Numbered from the stretch's first letter, positions 23,467 to 35,531 are shown. The stretch is 64,000 bases of DNA from Eutypella sp. D-1 (GCA_023313575.1 JAJTTP010000012.1:124001-188000); one strand, 5' to 3'. Numbers and translations are program-made. Notes: a model not told the origin generated them from the sequence alone.

Positions 23467-24445
23467 TGCTGTTATTCTTAATAATCGAATAGGTATTAAC
23501 TGATAACGTACAAGTAGTAATAATTATGCTGTGTTATTACTTCAGATTATTCGCGCTGGTTGAAAGAAGGTGTACGGACCAAACTGTAAAAAGGTGATAA
23601 TGGAAAACGAGAAATAAAATTTTAAGATCTACATGCTATGGATTTGCATAGAAATTGGAAGCTACCTGCCTACTGCCACTGCAGAGTATCCGAGGTAACT
23701 AGAGCTACTTGGGTACTTAGGAATATGTATCTTCTCTATCTGGCCATAAACTATATTATGTAACAGTGAGACAAAGACTACCTACCAGGATACACCGTAC
23801 CGATGTATAATCTATGTAAGGCCCGGGGTTGTCAGTCCAAGGTAGATGACGAAATTACATCTTACATATATAGGCACATATCTGCACAGGCTAATCCAGG
23901 AACGGGAAGCAGTTGGGGCCAATAACACGCCGATAACGGAAGTTTTCGGACCAACCAGCCAGGTACAGACATTTTTTTAATCAAAAACGATGCCATTTCA
24001 TCTTCGTCTGGGGCCAATGTTCATTAGGCAAGTCCATATTTACTCTATTCTAACTTATTCACATGCCGGAAGCCTTTGATATTCTATTCTGAACCTCCTG
24101 AGACTGCTTAGGAAGGAGCAGTCCGGGTACCGAAGCTCCGGAAGCTTTAGCGGGCTAACTATGTATAGTGGGGCTTTAACTGGGGTAAGCTTTTTAAAGT
24201 TCATTCTTGAAGACTGACGGAGTACATTATGCAAAGTACTCACAGTATTATCTACAGTTATCCATCACTATAGACACTGTAGTCTTTATTTGAAAGCGAG
24301 CGTCCTACACTTCTCAGTAACCCAATTCATTACATCATTTCATTCGTTGTCGTATTTGACCTCCCCGTCTCCTACTACATGAATCCACCCTTGCCTCTTT
24401 TCCGACGTGAATGCTATCAATGGAGACTATGGATGACGCGGCTAT
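23467..24445. other. Intergenic
   Basis: Between the mitochondrial protein start and the P450 stop. No supported frame. It holds the promoter of the first and the 3' end of the second. Confidence 0.5.
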
Positions 24446-26511
24446 TTACGCCCGTTCTCGTGCGGTTCCAAGGACCACCTTCGCTGCTGTGTTACGGGGG
24501 GTGATCGCGCAAGGAAATGGTCTTGGGCGCCTACAACAATCAATTGTCTCTCAGTTAGTCGAATGTTACTTGGATGCGTTGAGGCCGCCTGGCCGTCTGG
24601 GAAGAAGAGGGGCAACTCACACAGCAACTCCTTCATCAATGCATCTATCGCTGTCTATAGGAATCTGTTTCCCGTCTTCATCTTTTCTGGGTTCGATTTT
24701 GACCGCCCATAGAATCATGGCGGCAAACATGAACAGGAAGTCGTCAGCGAGGTGTTGGCCGGGACAAACACGTCGTCCGAAACCGAAGACTGTGCGATCA
24801 CGACCCTTTCCACTAAGTGCGGACTCCTGTTTGGGTCCCCCAGTTTCCGAGTCTATGTATCTAGAAGGATTGAAGTGGTCGGCGTCCTCACCCCACTCCT
24901 CCTTGTCGAGACCCATCGCCCAGGTATTGGCAACTAGTAGTGAGTCCTTAGGAATGAAGTAATCCCCGTACCAAATATCCTGCAGCAAGTGTTAAGACGT
25001 GTGGGAAGGGAGAACAGCAATATTATGGACGAACCTCGGTATTCGCATGTGGGAGACCTAGCGGTGCAACAGGACGCCATCGATGAACTTCCTTAACCTA
25101 ATAATACCATTACATTAGCTCAGCCGCAACTAATCCCACTACCTCCGGAAACATACCAAAGCTTGAACGTATGGCAGCTGGTCAATATCTTCAAACGTTG
25201 GAGTCCTCTGAGTTCCCACGACGCGGTCTAGTTCCTTTTGGGCCGTTACTTGGGCATCTGGATGCAAGGCCATAGCCATGAAGAACCAGCCCAGGGACCC
25301 AGTGAGGGTCATAGCACCGGCTCTGTTGAACATTAACACGATTTCTATTATCCGATCCGAGGAGCGCTTACACGGCCGTAAAGGCCAACCAGTCTCTCTC
25401 TGTCTGACTTAAATCGGAATCCTCGAGAATCGTGCGACCAATACTGTGTTGAGTTGTGCCACGTTCCTATGTACATCGTCAATGACTATCTAGCTTGGAT
25501 AAAACAGGATATAATGACTTACTAGCTGATCGCGAGTGACGTCCAACCACTCCTTGACAAGCTTCGTGTGCTGGGAAAATGATCGCTCGGCCTTTGTCTT
25601 CCAAGGCGAAAAACTAATCAATGCTGAGCGGACATTTCTAAGAGCGGTTTCTGATCCTGAGAAAATACTTACCGCGTTGGGACGAGTTTGAGCAACGGAA
25701 ACACGTCCATCATACTGGACCAAGGGCCCGCTTTTTTAGTGAGCCGTTGAACAATTTGCCGAAGCTTGCTCCCGTTCATCTTCTCTTCAGCAGGCGTGTT
25801 TCCTGGAATTTCCCCGTATACCATACCCATTATTGTGGACACCGCCGATAGCTGGGCCAAATCCTGCCAAACGTCCGGACAATCGAGGAGTTTCTCGGTG
25901 AGAATGGTGGCCTCCTTGTACATCGCCGGCCGGACGCGGTACGAGTTATCGGGCCCCTTACGTGTCCAGCTGCCCAGGGCCTTGCGATACTTGCGCCACC
26001 TGTACAGCACCACCAGAGTTAACGGGTTTAGACTTGTTGGGTACTGAGCTGATACGTACCTAGCCGTTGGCCCCATGGTGGCGAAGAACATGCCGCCTGT
26101 CATGATATCCACCACGGTCAACCCCAGGCGCCCAGAAGTCTTCGCAGCGTCACGGCTCAGAATGTCTTCCGCCACTCGGCTATTGCCCAGGACTATCATG
26201 CGCAGCCCTCCCATGTTGACGTGCATAATGGGCCCTGTGGTGGCTAGTTCAGCATCCAGTTTTCACATAGGAGTTGCATCCTAATACCTACCGTAAGTTT
26301 TCTTCCATTCCGTCAAGGTAAGCCATGGCTGTTCGTCGAGTTTGAAGATATTTCCGATGAGCGGGATTCCGCGAGGTCCGGGGGGGAGGCTTCCCTTGCG
26401 TCTATTGGAGAATTGCTTGGCCGTGATGATGACAACCGCGAGGATTATCAACGTCGCGATCGACGGGTGTCCGAAGACAACTTCGTTTGTTACATTGGCT
26501 AAACCCATCAT
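24446..26511 (-). CDS. Cytochrome P450 monooxygenase
   Basis: Nine exons: 26511-26292, 26234-26060, 25999-25673, 25613-25523, 25466-25372, 25322-25157, 25097-25035, 24979-24621 and 24530-24446, giving 526 residues, normal for a microsomal fungal P450. A membrane anchor (residues 16-33) is followed by the PPGPRGIP hinge (43-50), ExxR at Glu361-Arg364, FNPSR (415-419) and the haem loop FGFGRRVCPG with Cys451. The C-terminus VRPRPFPCAITPR is typical of the O-methylsterigmatocystin oxidoreductase (CYP64)-like group. The I-helix reads AGAMT (304-308) where AG-x-D/E-T is usual, so the acid normally next to the oxygen-activating Thr is Met. One donor (after exon 7) is the weak GTTCGT. It would act in the ER with a reductase. 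Substrate unknown; a GMC oxidoreductase lies 1.5 kb away. Confidence 0.9.
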
Positions 26512-26590
26512 GAATTCTTCACGATGATATCAATGAAAGATTCGGTTCTAGGAAACAGGAACTGGCATGCAATCTGGATGAATACCTCTG

Positions 26591-26600
26591 GTTTATATAA
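26591..26600 (-). promoter_or_regulatory. TATA box of the P450 gene
   Basis: TTATATAAAC on the minus strand, about 80 bp upstream of the P450 ATG at 26511, a normal place for a fungal TATA element with a short leader. Confidence 0.45.
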
Positions 26601-28023
26601 CAGTGGTAGATCGGAGGAGACGATTAGGCGTGTAGCGATGATAAGACTCAATAAACTTACAGGCTAGCCATCTCTCGACGCCGAGGTTTGTGGATAAGTA
26701 TTGACACCACCCGCATCTCGGTTACTAGATCAAGGCAGTGATTCCGAGAGTCGCATCGATATTCCCTGTCATCGACGCGACGACCATGTTGCCGCCAATG
26801 TGGTCTCGTCGATTATATTGGCATATGTAACGACAGGACAAGGGTTTCCAACCGACTGCAACGACCCGTTTCAAGCCCCATATACTGACTCAGCTATAAT
26901 GCAATCCTGGATCAAGCTTCCGCGAGGTCTGATGATACTATGCGTGACTGCCGCCACCGCCTCGATGCTCCTACCCGCCTGACAGATGGTCGTCTTGTGC
27001 GCCCGCGGGCAGCTTCGAGATATGCAAGCTGCACTACCCATGAACCTACATTTTCATCGACCAATCACCTGGGATCATATACGGATCGCTCAGATCTCAT
27101 GTTGCATTCTTCGGCGAGAAGGCTGCTCCTAGCCCCCTCCATTGATTCGTTACGTCAGCCACCTGCAGAGCTCAGTAGCACCAATGACACATTTCAGCTT
27201 GCATCCCACGCCAGTATTTTCTAAACGGCGGCATAGTTCCGGCTTCAATCCTCCCCGTGAAAGCCTATTTTGGGTTCGATGACGCTGTTCTGAGTGCGAG
27301 TAATCAGATATCATTTCGCGCAAAGTCGGGGCGAATGGACCGTTAAGGCCATGCGTGCCTGATGTTATCCGATTGCAGCATCGAGGCCCGCGGAAATGCT
27401 ACGTCGTGATGGTCGATTTCCGGTTTTGCGAGCACAACCCGTTACGAGACATCTACCACTTTGAACATAGAGAAAATTGGCAACGATACCTATATACGTC
27501 AGTAAAGTGGGCGCTTCCCGGTCTCATCCTGACGTTACAAGTTGATCTCACGGTCGAGCTTCTTGGTGGCTTCTATGAGTTGTGCGTCCTCTCCAATTAA
27601 TGCTCTTTCTTTTCTTCTTTTACATCGCGGAATAAACAAATTGCGTGACGCCGGTTGTTCACCTTCTACGTGTTGACTCTAGACCATGAAGTGTCGACTT
27701 CTCAAGTGACTAGGGAGTCGCCTGTATGCTTAGGAATTCTCGGTGAATCCCTCGCGGAGGGGCTTGCATATTAGGAGCTGAAGTTATTATGACTCCGGCT
27801 TCTCCACACTTGGAGCCGTTGCAAGGAAATGTAGTACGGACGGCCTCATGATCAACCAAACAGTAAACAGGTTTCGCTCAAAGATAAGGGAATTCGGTTT
27901 ATTATGGATTGTACAGAACTCCAATGTCCAGTTCAACGCCACCAGCCAGGGATTGGCCCAGAGTTTGGGCCCAGAGTTTGGGGAATAATTCGTTCACGCT
28001 TCACTCACCCGCATATGCATCAC
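26601..28023. other. Intergenic
   Basis: 1.4 kb between the P450 promoter and the GMC stop. Two open frames (26701-26982 and 27355-27600, +) are short and show no motif I can assign; they may be remnants of something lost. The 27955-27980 stretch has two copies of GCCCAGAGTTTGG in tandem. Confidence 0.45.
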
Positions 28024-29914
28024 TCATACATTGCCCTTAATGATGTCGGCAGCTCTCTCAGCAACAGCGTACAAGGTTGCGATCGTATGTCCGCTGACCT
28101 GAATAGGTAGCACAGACGCATCCACCACTCGTAGGTTCGCAGCACCATAAACCGTCAACGTCGGGTCCAATACCCCGCCAAGTTCTCGGGACATCATCGC
28201 CGCGGTTCCCATTGGATGCGCATTAGAGATAACTAAGGTCGTAGTCAGTACTATCACAATGCATTGGCGCCATAGGAGCTTACCATTTTCTGCAATGTAG
28301 GCCTCCCATTCATCATCGGTAGCGTCAAAGGGCAAAGGAAGGTCACCAGGTCCAAGCAAGCTATGAGAGGGTTCCACGTTCCAGAGACTGGTGGCCAGGC
28401 GGCTCATCGCAATCTGAACAGAGAGATCGAAATCGATAGTGTACCACTTCTGGTCGATCTCGGGCTGGTCGATGGCTCCAGATGGCGGCAGATGAACACT
28501 ACCCCTTGAGAACGGCAACTGGGTAAATGACGTTGTCTGAAGGATGTTCCCGGTGACCTGACTCAACCCTTCGGCAATGGTAGCGTTCTTGTCGAAGATC
28601 AAGTCGTGCTGGATCTCAAAAAACTTCTCGATGGCCTGGGCGCTGATGGCACCCTTGTTCGCGTCTGCGACGACGCGGGCCCACTCTCCCAGGCTAGCTT
28701 TCGTGGAGGCCGCGAGTGACGCCGCCTCCTCGCCGTACATGTCGTACACGTTGGCGAATGTTACGTACGGCGCGAACCCGGACTCGTTCCTCTTGCCTGG
28801 GTAGTTTACCCCGACGTAGGTCTGGTCTTGGAGGTTCTCACCAACACCTGGGAGCTCCAGCTTCGTCTCAATTCCATGGGCGGCGAGAATGCTGGTTTCT
28901 GTTATTAATGAACCCCATAAACACATTGTTTGAGATTCCTTACCTCGGGTTTCCAACGCCGGACAATTCGAGGATCAAGGGTGTCCTCAGCGATCCGGCG
29001 GACAAGATCACTTCCTTGGATGCCTTGATGATAACAGTCTCGTTGTCCTGGTTCACATACTCCAGACCCTCAGCAACGACCTTCTCACCTTTCAGAGAAT
29101 TAGCCCATGTGACCTTGTGCACTGTTCCCCTGATAATAGACAGGTTTGGGCGGTCCTCTACTGGGTGCCAGTACGCCCGTGCAGCGTCATCGCGCACGTT
29201 CGCGTCGCGGTCGACGGTCTGCGGGAATACACTGAATCCGCGCACGTCTCCGCTATTTACATCGGGGTTGACATGGTATCCAAGCGTCTCCCAGCCTGCC
29301 TGAATCTTCTCGTAGAATGTCCCGTTGACGAGCCCGAACTGGAATGAGATGTCCAATGGGCCATCGTATCCATGTACCTGTGGATCGTGTGAAGCACCCA
29401 CGGCAGCCTGAGCCTCGGTAGGATCGGTAAAGTGCTCGCTCCTCTTGAAGTAGGGGAACAGGCTGTCCCAGTTCCAGCCCTCGTTTCCGAACGCCTCCAG
29501 AGCATCATATTCGGACGAGTCACCTCTCATGTATGCCAACCCTACATAGACGAGTAAGCATAGTCATGTCTGAAGTACTGACACGAACATACCATTGATA
29601 TTGCTGGAACCACCTATCGCCTTGCCGCCGTAGTAGGTGATGGACCTGTTAGCCGCATTGGGCTGGGGCACCGAGGGGTATCTCCAGGTAATGGGGGTAT
29701 CAAAGGCCCTTCCGAACGCGTCGATATCATAGACATCTGGGTTGTTGCGCTCGTCGCCGCCAGCTTCGATTAGAGCAACCCTCACGTTAGGGTCCTCGGT
29801 GAGGCGGTTCGCGACTACCAAGGCGGCGGTTCCTGCCCCAGCGAAGACGTAATCGAAAGTCTCGCAGCTCGCGACCGCGCCCCATAACATTAACAATCTA
29901 CCGGAAGATCTCAT
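28024..29914 (-). CDS. GMC oxidoreductase (aryl-alcohol oxidase/choline dehydrogenase-like)
   Basis: Four exons: 29914-29593, 29541-28944, 28891-28284 and 28232-28024, giving 578 residues. A short hydrophobic leader (residues 8-17) may direct secretion. The FAD motif AGAGTAALVVANRL has Ala at the usual third Gly. GGKAIGGSSNINGL is the first GMC signature and SAGSLRTPLILELSGVGNP the second. The catalytic pair is His in NAHPMGTAAM and a second His in SGHTIATLYA (Asn or His is usual). These FAD enzymes oxidise alcohols, passing electrons to O2 or quinones. The last intron is 51 nt, in frame and stop-free, so retention would insert 17 residues just before the active-site His. The ATG at 29914 lies 120 bp after a TATA box. 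Confidence 0.88.
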
Positions 29915-30033
29915 CGTGTCGAGGGAAGTCAGCTAGCCTAGACACTCTAGTCCAGAAGTTCGAGCCGTTCGTGCGAGTCCCACGGGGTGGAGTATCTAGT
30001 CGAGTAGCATTAGTTTATACATCCATTGTTGTC

Positions 30034-30045
30034 TTATATATATAC
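30034..30045 (-). promoter_or_regulatory. TATA box of the GMC oxidoreductase gene
   Basis: TATATATATAAG-like sequence on the minus strand, about 120 bp upstream of the GMC start codon. Confidence 0.45.
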
Positions 30046-31688
30046 GATAGGTCGACGTCCGCTCCTCGTTATTAGTCATCCACGACCTTAACGCCGCGAG
30101 ACATCCATGCGTAGTAAGATGTTCCCGTCTTCAGCTCAGTGTAGCCCCACTCTGCCACTCAGCCCTAGCTCAGCTGACTATATTGTACACGGTGGTTGCA
30201 TAATGGCTTTGCCAGAATCGCCGGCATGGAATTGTATAATTATTATCCTATGTTGTGGCATCAGCACCATATTCATCGTGAATACTGGGGTCGACACATT
30301 TTCAATCCACTCTATTCTCCACTTGAGTCTTTCAGAATCATGACAGTGGCCTCGCCTTTCTTGCTGAGCATTAGTGAGTGGGTGGTGACCCGGCAAAGCT
30401 CTGCGCATGATCGCGCGCGTACTCTTGCTAACATTTCTTGGTACAGTGGCCAGTGGCGGCACGGGCCGATCGTTCTCGCAGACGACGTAGGATCAAGGGC
30501 ACGTGGCAGTAAGCAGCATCGGAGAGCTCGGTGCGCTACACCCCGCCGGACTGGGTCTATAATCCTGGACGCCCGGTCACTCAGCTTCTTCTTCGCGCGG
30601 AAGCTTGGCGGTGTCCTTCACGTGGTGGCGGCCGCCGGTCCGACGTTCGTTGTTGCGAAATTTGCCTAGTGCAGCAAGCACCGAAAGGCTTTGAGCTAGG
30701 ATAAAGATACGAACTAGGAATGTCGAGTCCCTAACCCCCTGTGATGCCTCAGCTGAGGTTCCTTGTCAGTCTCGCTCCAATGTACGAGTTCCCCGTAGGA
30801 GTACATGTCGAGAATCATCCTCGACCAGACGTCGTAAGAGCGGCGGTTTCGAGCACTTTCAAAGCAATCACGCTATCATTTAGCCCATGGCTTCAGGTAC
30901 CTATGTATGTAAAATGCGATCTTTGTTAACATCAGTTCGCTACGATCCGGCAGCATCCGCTCCAACGCTCAATCTTTTGTCAAAATCGATGTTACAGGCC
31001 GCTTTCACGTTGCACATATATGTAAATGAGCATAATTACACTTTACCAGTAAGCAGACCTCGCACACTAAGGAGAAAGAGGACATGTCAGGATTCTTAGA
31101 CAAGGAACTTCATCCAGGGGCCCATTAGAAATCACAGATTAACTCCGAAGTACTTATTAAACCCCGGCAGTCTTATACCAGCAGTTTAGGGTTAAAATTG
31201 CCCAGCACCAGACGCCTAGCATTGTTTTCTTTTCGTCGTAGGCTTCAGAGCATACTGGTACACATTTTGATCCTAGCACGAAACGGTCATATTCTGTTTA
31301 CATCCAGAGCATTACCAACACGTTTGTTAAAACCTATCGGATTATACGTGAAAGCTCGCTTTGTCTCACACTAGCCATGAACAATTGGTCTTACTTGACT
31401 CCGTCTAGAGCAACAACACTCCTTGTAGATGGTGTCGATATGCTGTATATACTAGACACTCGCAGTAAAATTTGAAAATGCAGAGAACGGTCTGTCGCCG
31501 AAAGCCTTGATTATCTCACAAGCTTCTGTTCCATACAAAAGGCATACCGGCGTCACATATAGCCTCTGCTCGGCTTTTTTCATCAGGGATACCCGGAGCT
31601 GTTCCAACCTTTACTATTTAGCAGGCCATATTTGCTAGCAGGACTCCTAGGCCGCGCGACGGCGTGCTGATAGAACATCTACACTAAA
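30046..31688. other. Intergenic
   Basis: 1.6 kb with no recognised gene. The longest frame (30196-30669, +) has no motif and its codon use is not persuasive. It holds the presumed 3' end of the MFS transcript at its right end. Confidence 0.45.
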
Positions 31689-33570
31689 CTACAGCACGTA
31701 CTTGAACAAAGGCGACGAATCACCCATGTCCATCAACTCCGCTTCCGTATACCGAGCTTGCACCTCCTCTAAGGTCAGCTTGGCTTTCTTTGCATTGCCT
31801 CGCTTGTAAGTCCACTCGAGCATGAGCGCCATGATGATGCCGCTCCCGCCGAGGGCCAGTCCCAATCCGAAGCCTGTGTGATACGTGGGCTTCTCTGCTT
31901 CAATGTACATGAAGCTGCCAAGGATGCCGCCAATGTTGCCGACACAGTTGTTGAGGGCAATAGCCATGGCCCGACGTGCTTCAGGCGCGATGTTGTTGGC
32001 ATTCCACGACGCGGCTGCAGCTTGGATGGGATATATGCCCACGCACATTACGACAGCAGCGAAGTAAGCCGCCCCACGCTGCGTATCTAGTGCGCCGTTC
32101 AAGCCTATAAAGATGGCGTATGCGATCACTACAATCACCATAGGTGCTATCACGAATGGCATCCTCCAGTAGAAGCGATCGCAGAGCTTCGCAAACACGA
32201 TGGAGGATATGGCAGCCGCGACGTATGGGGGAGCAGAAGTCAGCTGTGCGACCGTGTTGGTGAACCCCATGGCCTTGGTGATGGTAGGTAGCGTGAACTT
32301 GGTACCTGCGACAGACAGGTCAGCGACGGCGCGGCTTTGGGTAGGTTATGAGCGAGCAAGGATAGAAGGGGCTGGAAGAGTGACATACCGTAGGATAGAG
32401 ATGATTGGACGAACAGGAAATACGACTGGCAGTATATCCTCCAATTCAGCAGCACCATCTTGAGATCTTTCCAACGGAAGCGATGCTCCTCATGAAACAT
32501 GCCACCCTGCTTGATGAACATGGAAACTTCCAGGTATCGAATCTCATCAGGATCCAACCACTTCTGCGATAGTGATGGTTTATCGATCAACAGGAAAAAG
32601 CAGGCGACACCAATCAAGACGGTCGGGATACCCTCAAGTATAAAAATCCAGCGCCATCCCCCATACCCAGCGACTCCGTCCATCGTGGCGATGGCAGCTG
32701 CCAACAGCCCAGAGAATGCACCAGATAGTGCACTAGCGCAGTAGAAGTAGGAAATCCGAGTGGCTAGGTCCTTAGGCATGTACCAGTACGAGCAGAGGTA
32801 GACGGCTCCGGGAAAAAACCCAGCCCTATCGGCATAGCGCTCAGGATATCAGCAACCTTGTCTAATGAACCTATCCACCATATATGTAGCTGCTGGGATA
32901 ACTTACTCAAAGACACCAAGCAGCATCCGGAGAGCAAAGAGGCTGCCGTAGTTCTGCACCATTCCCGTGAACGTCATCACGATGCCCCACGCAGTGGTGA
33001 GCATTCCAAGGTAGTATGATGGACGTTTGAACTTCTTGAGCAGGATATTGCTAGGAATTTCGAAAATGAGGTACGGGACGAAGACTGTCATTTATTAGAG
33101 AGGGTTAGCACCGGTGGACTACTGGGTCAGGCCAGGAACCTAACTGTGCCAGGAATGCAATCAAAACTCACAGACTGCTAGAATCGTGTTGTATTGAACG
33201 CCGGTCATGCCTAATTCCTCTGCCATACCCTCGATTCTCGCGTTGCCGATGTTCGCGCGATCAATGTGGCAAATCAGGTACAAGAGGGCTAACATCGGGA
33301 CAAGGCGAACATCGATCTTGAGGGGAAGGGCGATCTGTTAGCGATATCGCCGAGGAGTTAAGATGGGCCAACAAGAGGGGAATTTGCCTTGTGAATGACC
33401 CGTTTCCGCTTGTCCTCTGGGAAAGTTTGGTAGAACTCTGCATCTTCGTTGCTCAATCCTAAGACGCGGAACGTCTCGATCTGGATGACGGTTGGTGTTT
33501 CCTCCACATGGTCGTGCGCTGGTTTGAGACCCCGTTCAACGTGATGTTCCAGGGAAGAATTGCGAGACAT
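31689..33570 (-). CDS. MFS transporter, Dal5-like anion:cation symporter family
   Basis: Five exons: 33570-33388, 33316-33172, 33084-32907, 32825-32389 and 32305-31689, giving 519 residues. Twelve hydrophobic segments are visible. The start of TM1 reads KIDVRLVPMLALLYLICHIDRANIGNAR in the protein (given in parts: KID-RLVPM, LLYL, HIDRANIGNA), the signature of the allantoate/nicotinate/tartrate permease group (Dal5, Tna1; ACS family) of proton-coupled carboxylate transporters. FEAGFFPGAVYLCSYWY is the conserved TM4 region. Intron 1 begins GC rather than GT. This choice is favoured because a GCTAAC branch site and C/T run precede the CAAG acceptor and the junction restores HK-ID. It is divergent from the glucarate dehydratase-like gene, so a sugar acid is the likely cargo (inference). 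Confidence 0.87.
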
Positions 33571-34235
33571 GGTTAAATGGTAAGTAGAAATTCTTTCGGT
33601 CCAAGAAACAATTGAATTGCGTGTAGAGCTTTGAGATATAACGTCCTGACCTGAGGAAGTGCTATACTCAGGTAGCCAGTTGGCGGCGCCGACGAGGTTA
33701 AGTATATCACTACATACTATGGTAGTACTATTGTATCATATGAGAAACCCGGCCCCTTTCCCCGGACTCCAATGCTCGGACGAAGCTTACCCCGGGATGT
33801 CTTACCCCAGATGGCCAGGCCCGATCGACCTCTCCAACAACCCCGCGAACATCGCACGGCAGTTGGGTGATTCATCTCCACCAATGGGCATATATATCAA
33901 TTGAGGAGTCGTCGCATTTCCATGGCAATTGCGGGGAAGCCTGTCAACATGCGAGAGGGCAGGTAGCTAATTCATCGAAATTGTAACGGTATGGTCTCAT
34001 GATCATCATCCCCCGCCTATCGGCCTCCCGCTTTTGGCGGCGAGCAGTCCGTAAGCATTGGCAGCGCGGGGGCGCGAGGAGAAGGAGCGAATGGTTCATG
34101 ATATTTCCGCATCATGGAGTACAAGAAGGGCGTACGAAAACCAGGGTATCTCGCTCATGCACCTGAGAAGCTCCAAACACTCTATTACCAACATCAGATA
34201 GTCACTCAATTGCATAGCAGGGATTTGAGACAACC
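33571..34235. promoter_or_regulatory. Shared divergent promoter with a cluster of CreA-like sites
   Basis: 665 bp between the divergent MFS and enolase starts. It holds seven matches to the carbon-repressor CreA consensus SYGGRG or its complement: 33761, 33790, 33805, 33841, 33931, 34011 and 34066. The consensus is short and this stretch is GC-rich in parts, so some are expected by chance, but the density is notable. A sugar-acid uptake and catabolism pair repressed by glucose would fit. Confidence 0.45.
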
Positions 34236-35531
34236 ATGGCGAAGAACGCACTCATCAAGGAGATCAACATCACACCCGTGGCATTCCATGACATGCCCCT
34301 GCTGAACAGCGTGGGCGTGCATGAGCCATTTGCCCTTCGCAGCATCATCGAGGTCGTTACAGACGCTGGTGTCTATGGGCTCGGCGAGACTTATGGCGAT
34401 GACGCCCACCTAGACCGCCTTAATCGTGCAGCAAAAGCCATCAAGGCTCTGGATCCATCGGTGTCAGTGTACAGTCTGAACGCCATCTATAAGGCTTGTG
34501 CTAGCTCCCTTCATGATAGTGACACACATGGGGGGGATGGCATGGCTGGTCTCGTGACCACCGCTTCCACCACGGACAAAGTCTTTAGTCCCTTTGAGGT
34601 CGCATGTCTCGACATCCAAGGGAAGATCGCCGGGGTTCCTGTGTGCGATCTGCTTGGGGGCCGTGTGAGAGACTCGGTCGCCTACTCTGCTTACCTGTTC
34701 TACAAATGGGCAGGCCACCCTGGCGAGCCTGACGATGAGTTCGGTGCGGCGCTCGATCCCGAGGGTGTTGTGAAACAGGCCAAGAAGATGATTGATGAAT
34801 ATGGATTCACCGCAATCAAGCTGAAAGGCGGCGTTTTCGCACCTGCCGAGGAGGTCGCCGCAGTCAAAGCGCTACAGGCTGCCTTCCCTGGGCTACCCTT
34901 GCGCATTGATCCCAACGCCGCGTGGACAGTAGAAACTTCCAAGTGGGTGGCCAAAGAGCTCGCAGGAATCATCGAGTACCTGGAAGATCCGACGAGCGAC
35001 ATCGACGGAATGTCTGCTGTTGCAAACAGTAGCGAGGCGACCATGCCCCTCGCAACGAACATGGCCGTGGTCGCTTTCAACCAATTGCCTAAATCGATCA
35101 AGCAGAACGCCGTACAGGTCATACTATCAGACCACCACTTCTGGGGAGGACTGCGCAAGTCACAGGTCCTCGCAGGCATTTGCGACACGTGGGGGATGAG
35201 GCTCAGCATGCACTCGAACAGTCATCTGGGCATCTCGTTGGCCGCCATGACACATCTCGCGGCCGCGACGCCGAACCTGGACTATGCGTGCGACACTCAC
35301 TGGCCCTGGAAGCGACGAGACGAGGATGTCATCGTGGATGGAGCCCTCAAGTGGGTAGCCGGTGGAGCAGTGGAGGTGCCAAAGGCGCCTGGACTCGGTA
35401 TTGAACTGGACCGGAAGAGGCTCGCCGAATTACACGAGCTGTATCTCGCATCTGGTCTGAAGAAGAGAGATGATACGACGTACATGAAGAAATTCCAGCC
35501 GGATTTCTCGGCTAAAATTCCCAAATGGTGA
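34236..35531 (+). CDS. Glucarate dehydratase-like enolase-superfamily enzyme
   Basis: Intron-free gene of 431 residues, about the length of bacterial GudD. The enolase-superfamily site is complete for the glucarate dehydratase branch: Lys195-x-Lys197 in AIKLKGG, metal ligands Asp225 (RIDPNAAW), Glu250 (EYLEDP) and Asn275 (PLATNM), then DHHFWGG with Asp299, and catalytic His326 in MHSNSHLG. The N-terminal capping domain begins ITPVAFHDMPLLNSVGVHEP, as in GudD. The enzyme should dehydrate D-glucarate (or a related aldarate) to 5-dehydro-4-deoxy-D-glucarate in the cytosol. Next steps would need an aldolase or dehydratase/decarboxylase and a 2-oxoglutarate-semialdehyde dehydrogenase; the ALDH at 8456 is a distant candidate. 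Lack of introns beside intron-rich neighbours may hint at bacterial ancestry (inference). Confidence 0.88.
   Translation: MAKNALIKEINITPVAFHDMPLLNSVGVHEPFALRSIIEVVTDAGVYGLGETYGDDAHLDRLNRAAKAIKALDPSVSVYSLNAIYKACASSLHDSDTHGGDGMAGLVTTASTTDKVFSPFEVACLDIQGKIAGVPVCDLLGGRVRDSVAYSAYLFYKWAGHPGEPDDEFGAALDPEGVVKQAKKMIDEYGFTAIKLKGGVFAPAEEVAAVKALQAAFPGLPLRIDPNAAWTVETSKWVAKELAGIIEYLEDPTSDIDGMSAVANSSEATMPLATNMAVVAFNQLPKSIKQNAVQVILSDHHFWGGLRKSQVLAGICDTWGMRLSMHSNSHLGISLAAMTHLAAATPNLDYACDTHWPWKRRDEDVIVDGALKWVAGGAVEVPKAPGLGIELDRKRLAELHELYLASGLKKRDDTTYMKKFQPDFSAKIPKW

Noticed and set aside
27355..27600. Plus-strand open frame of 81 codons with aromatic-rich product
   Set aside because: Begins without an ATG-supported context and matches no family I know; membrane acyltransferase and terpene cyclase motifs were looked for and not found.
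30196..30669. Plus-strand open frame of 157 codons
   Set aside because: Longest frame of this gap, but no motif, Arg-rich biased product and no splice or homology support.
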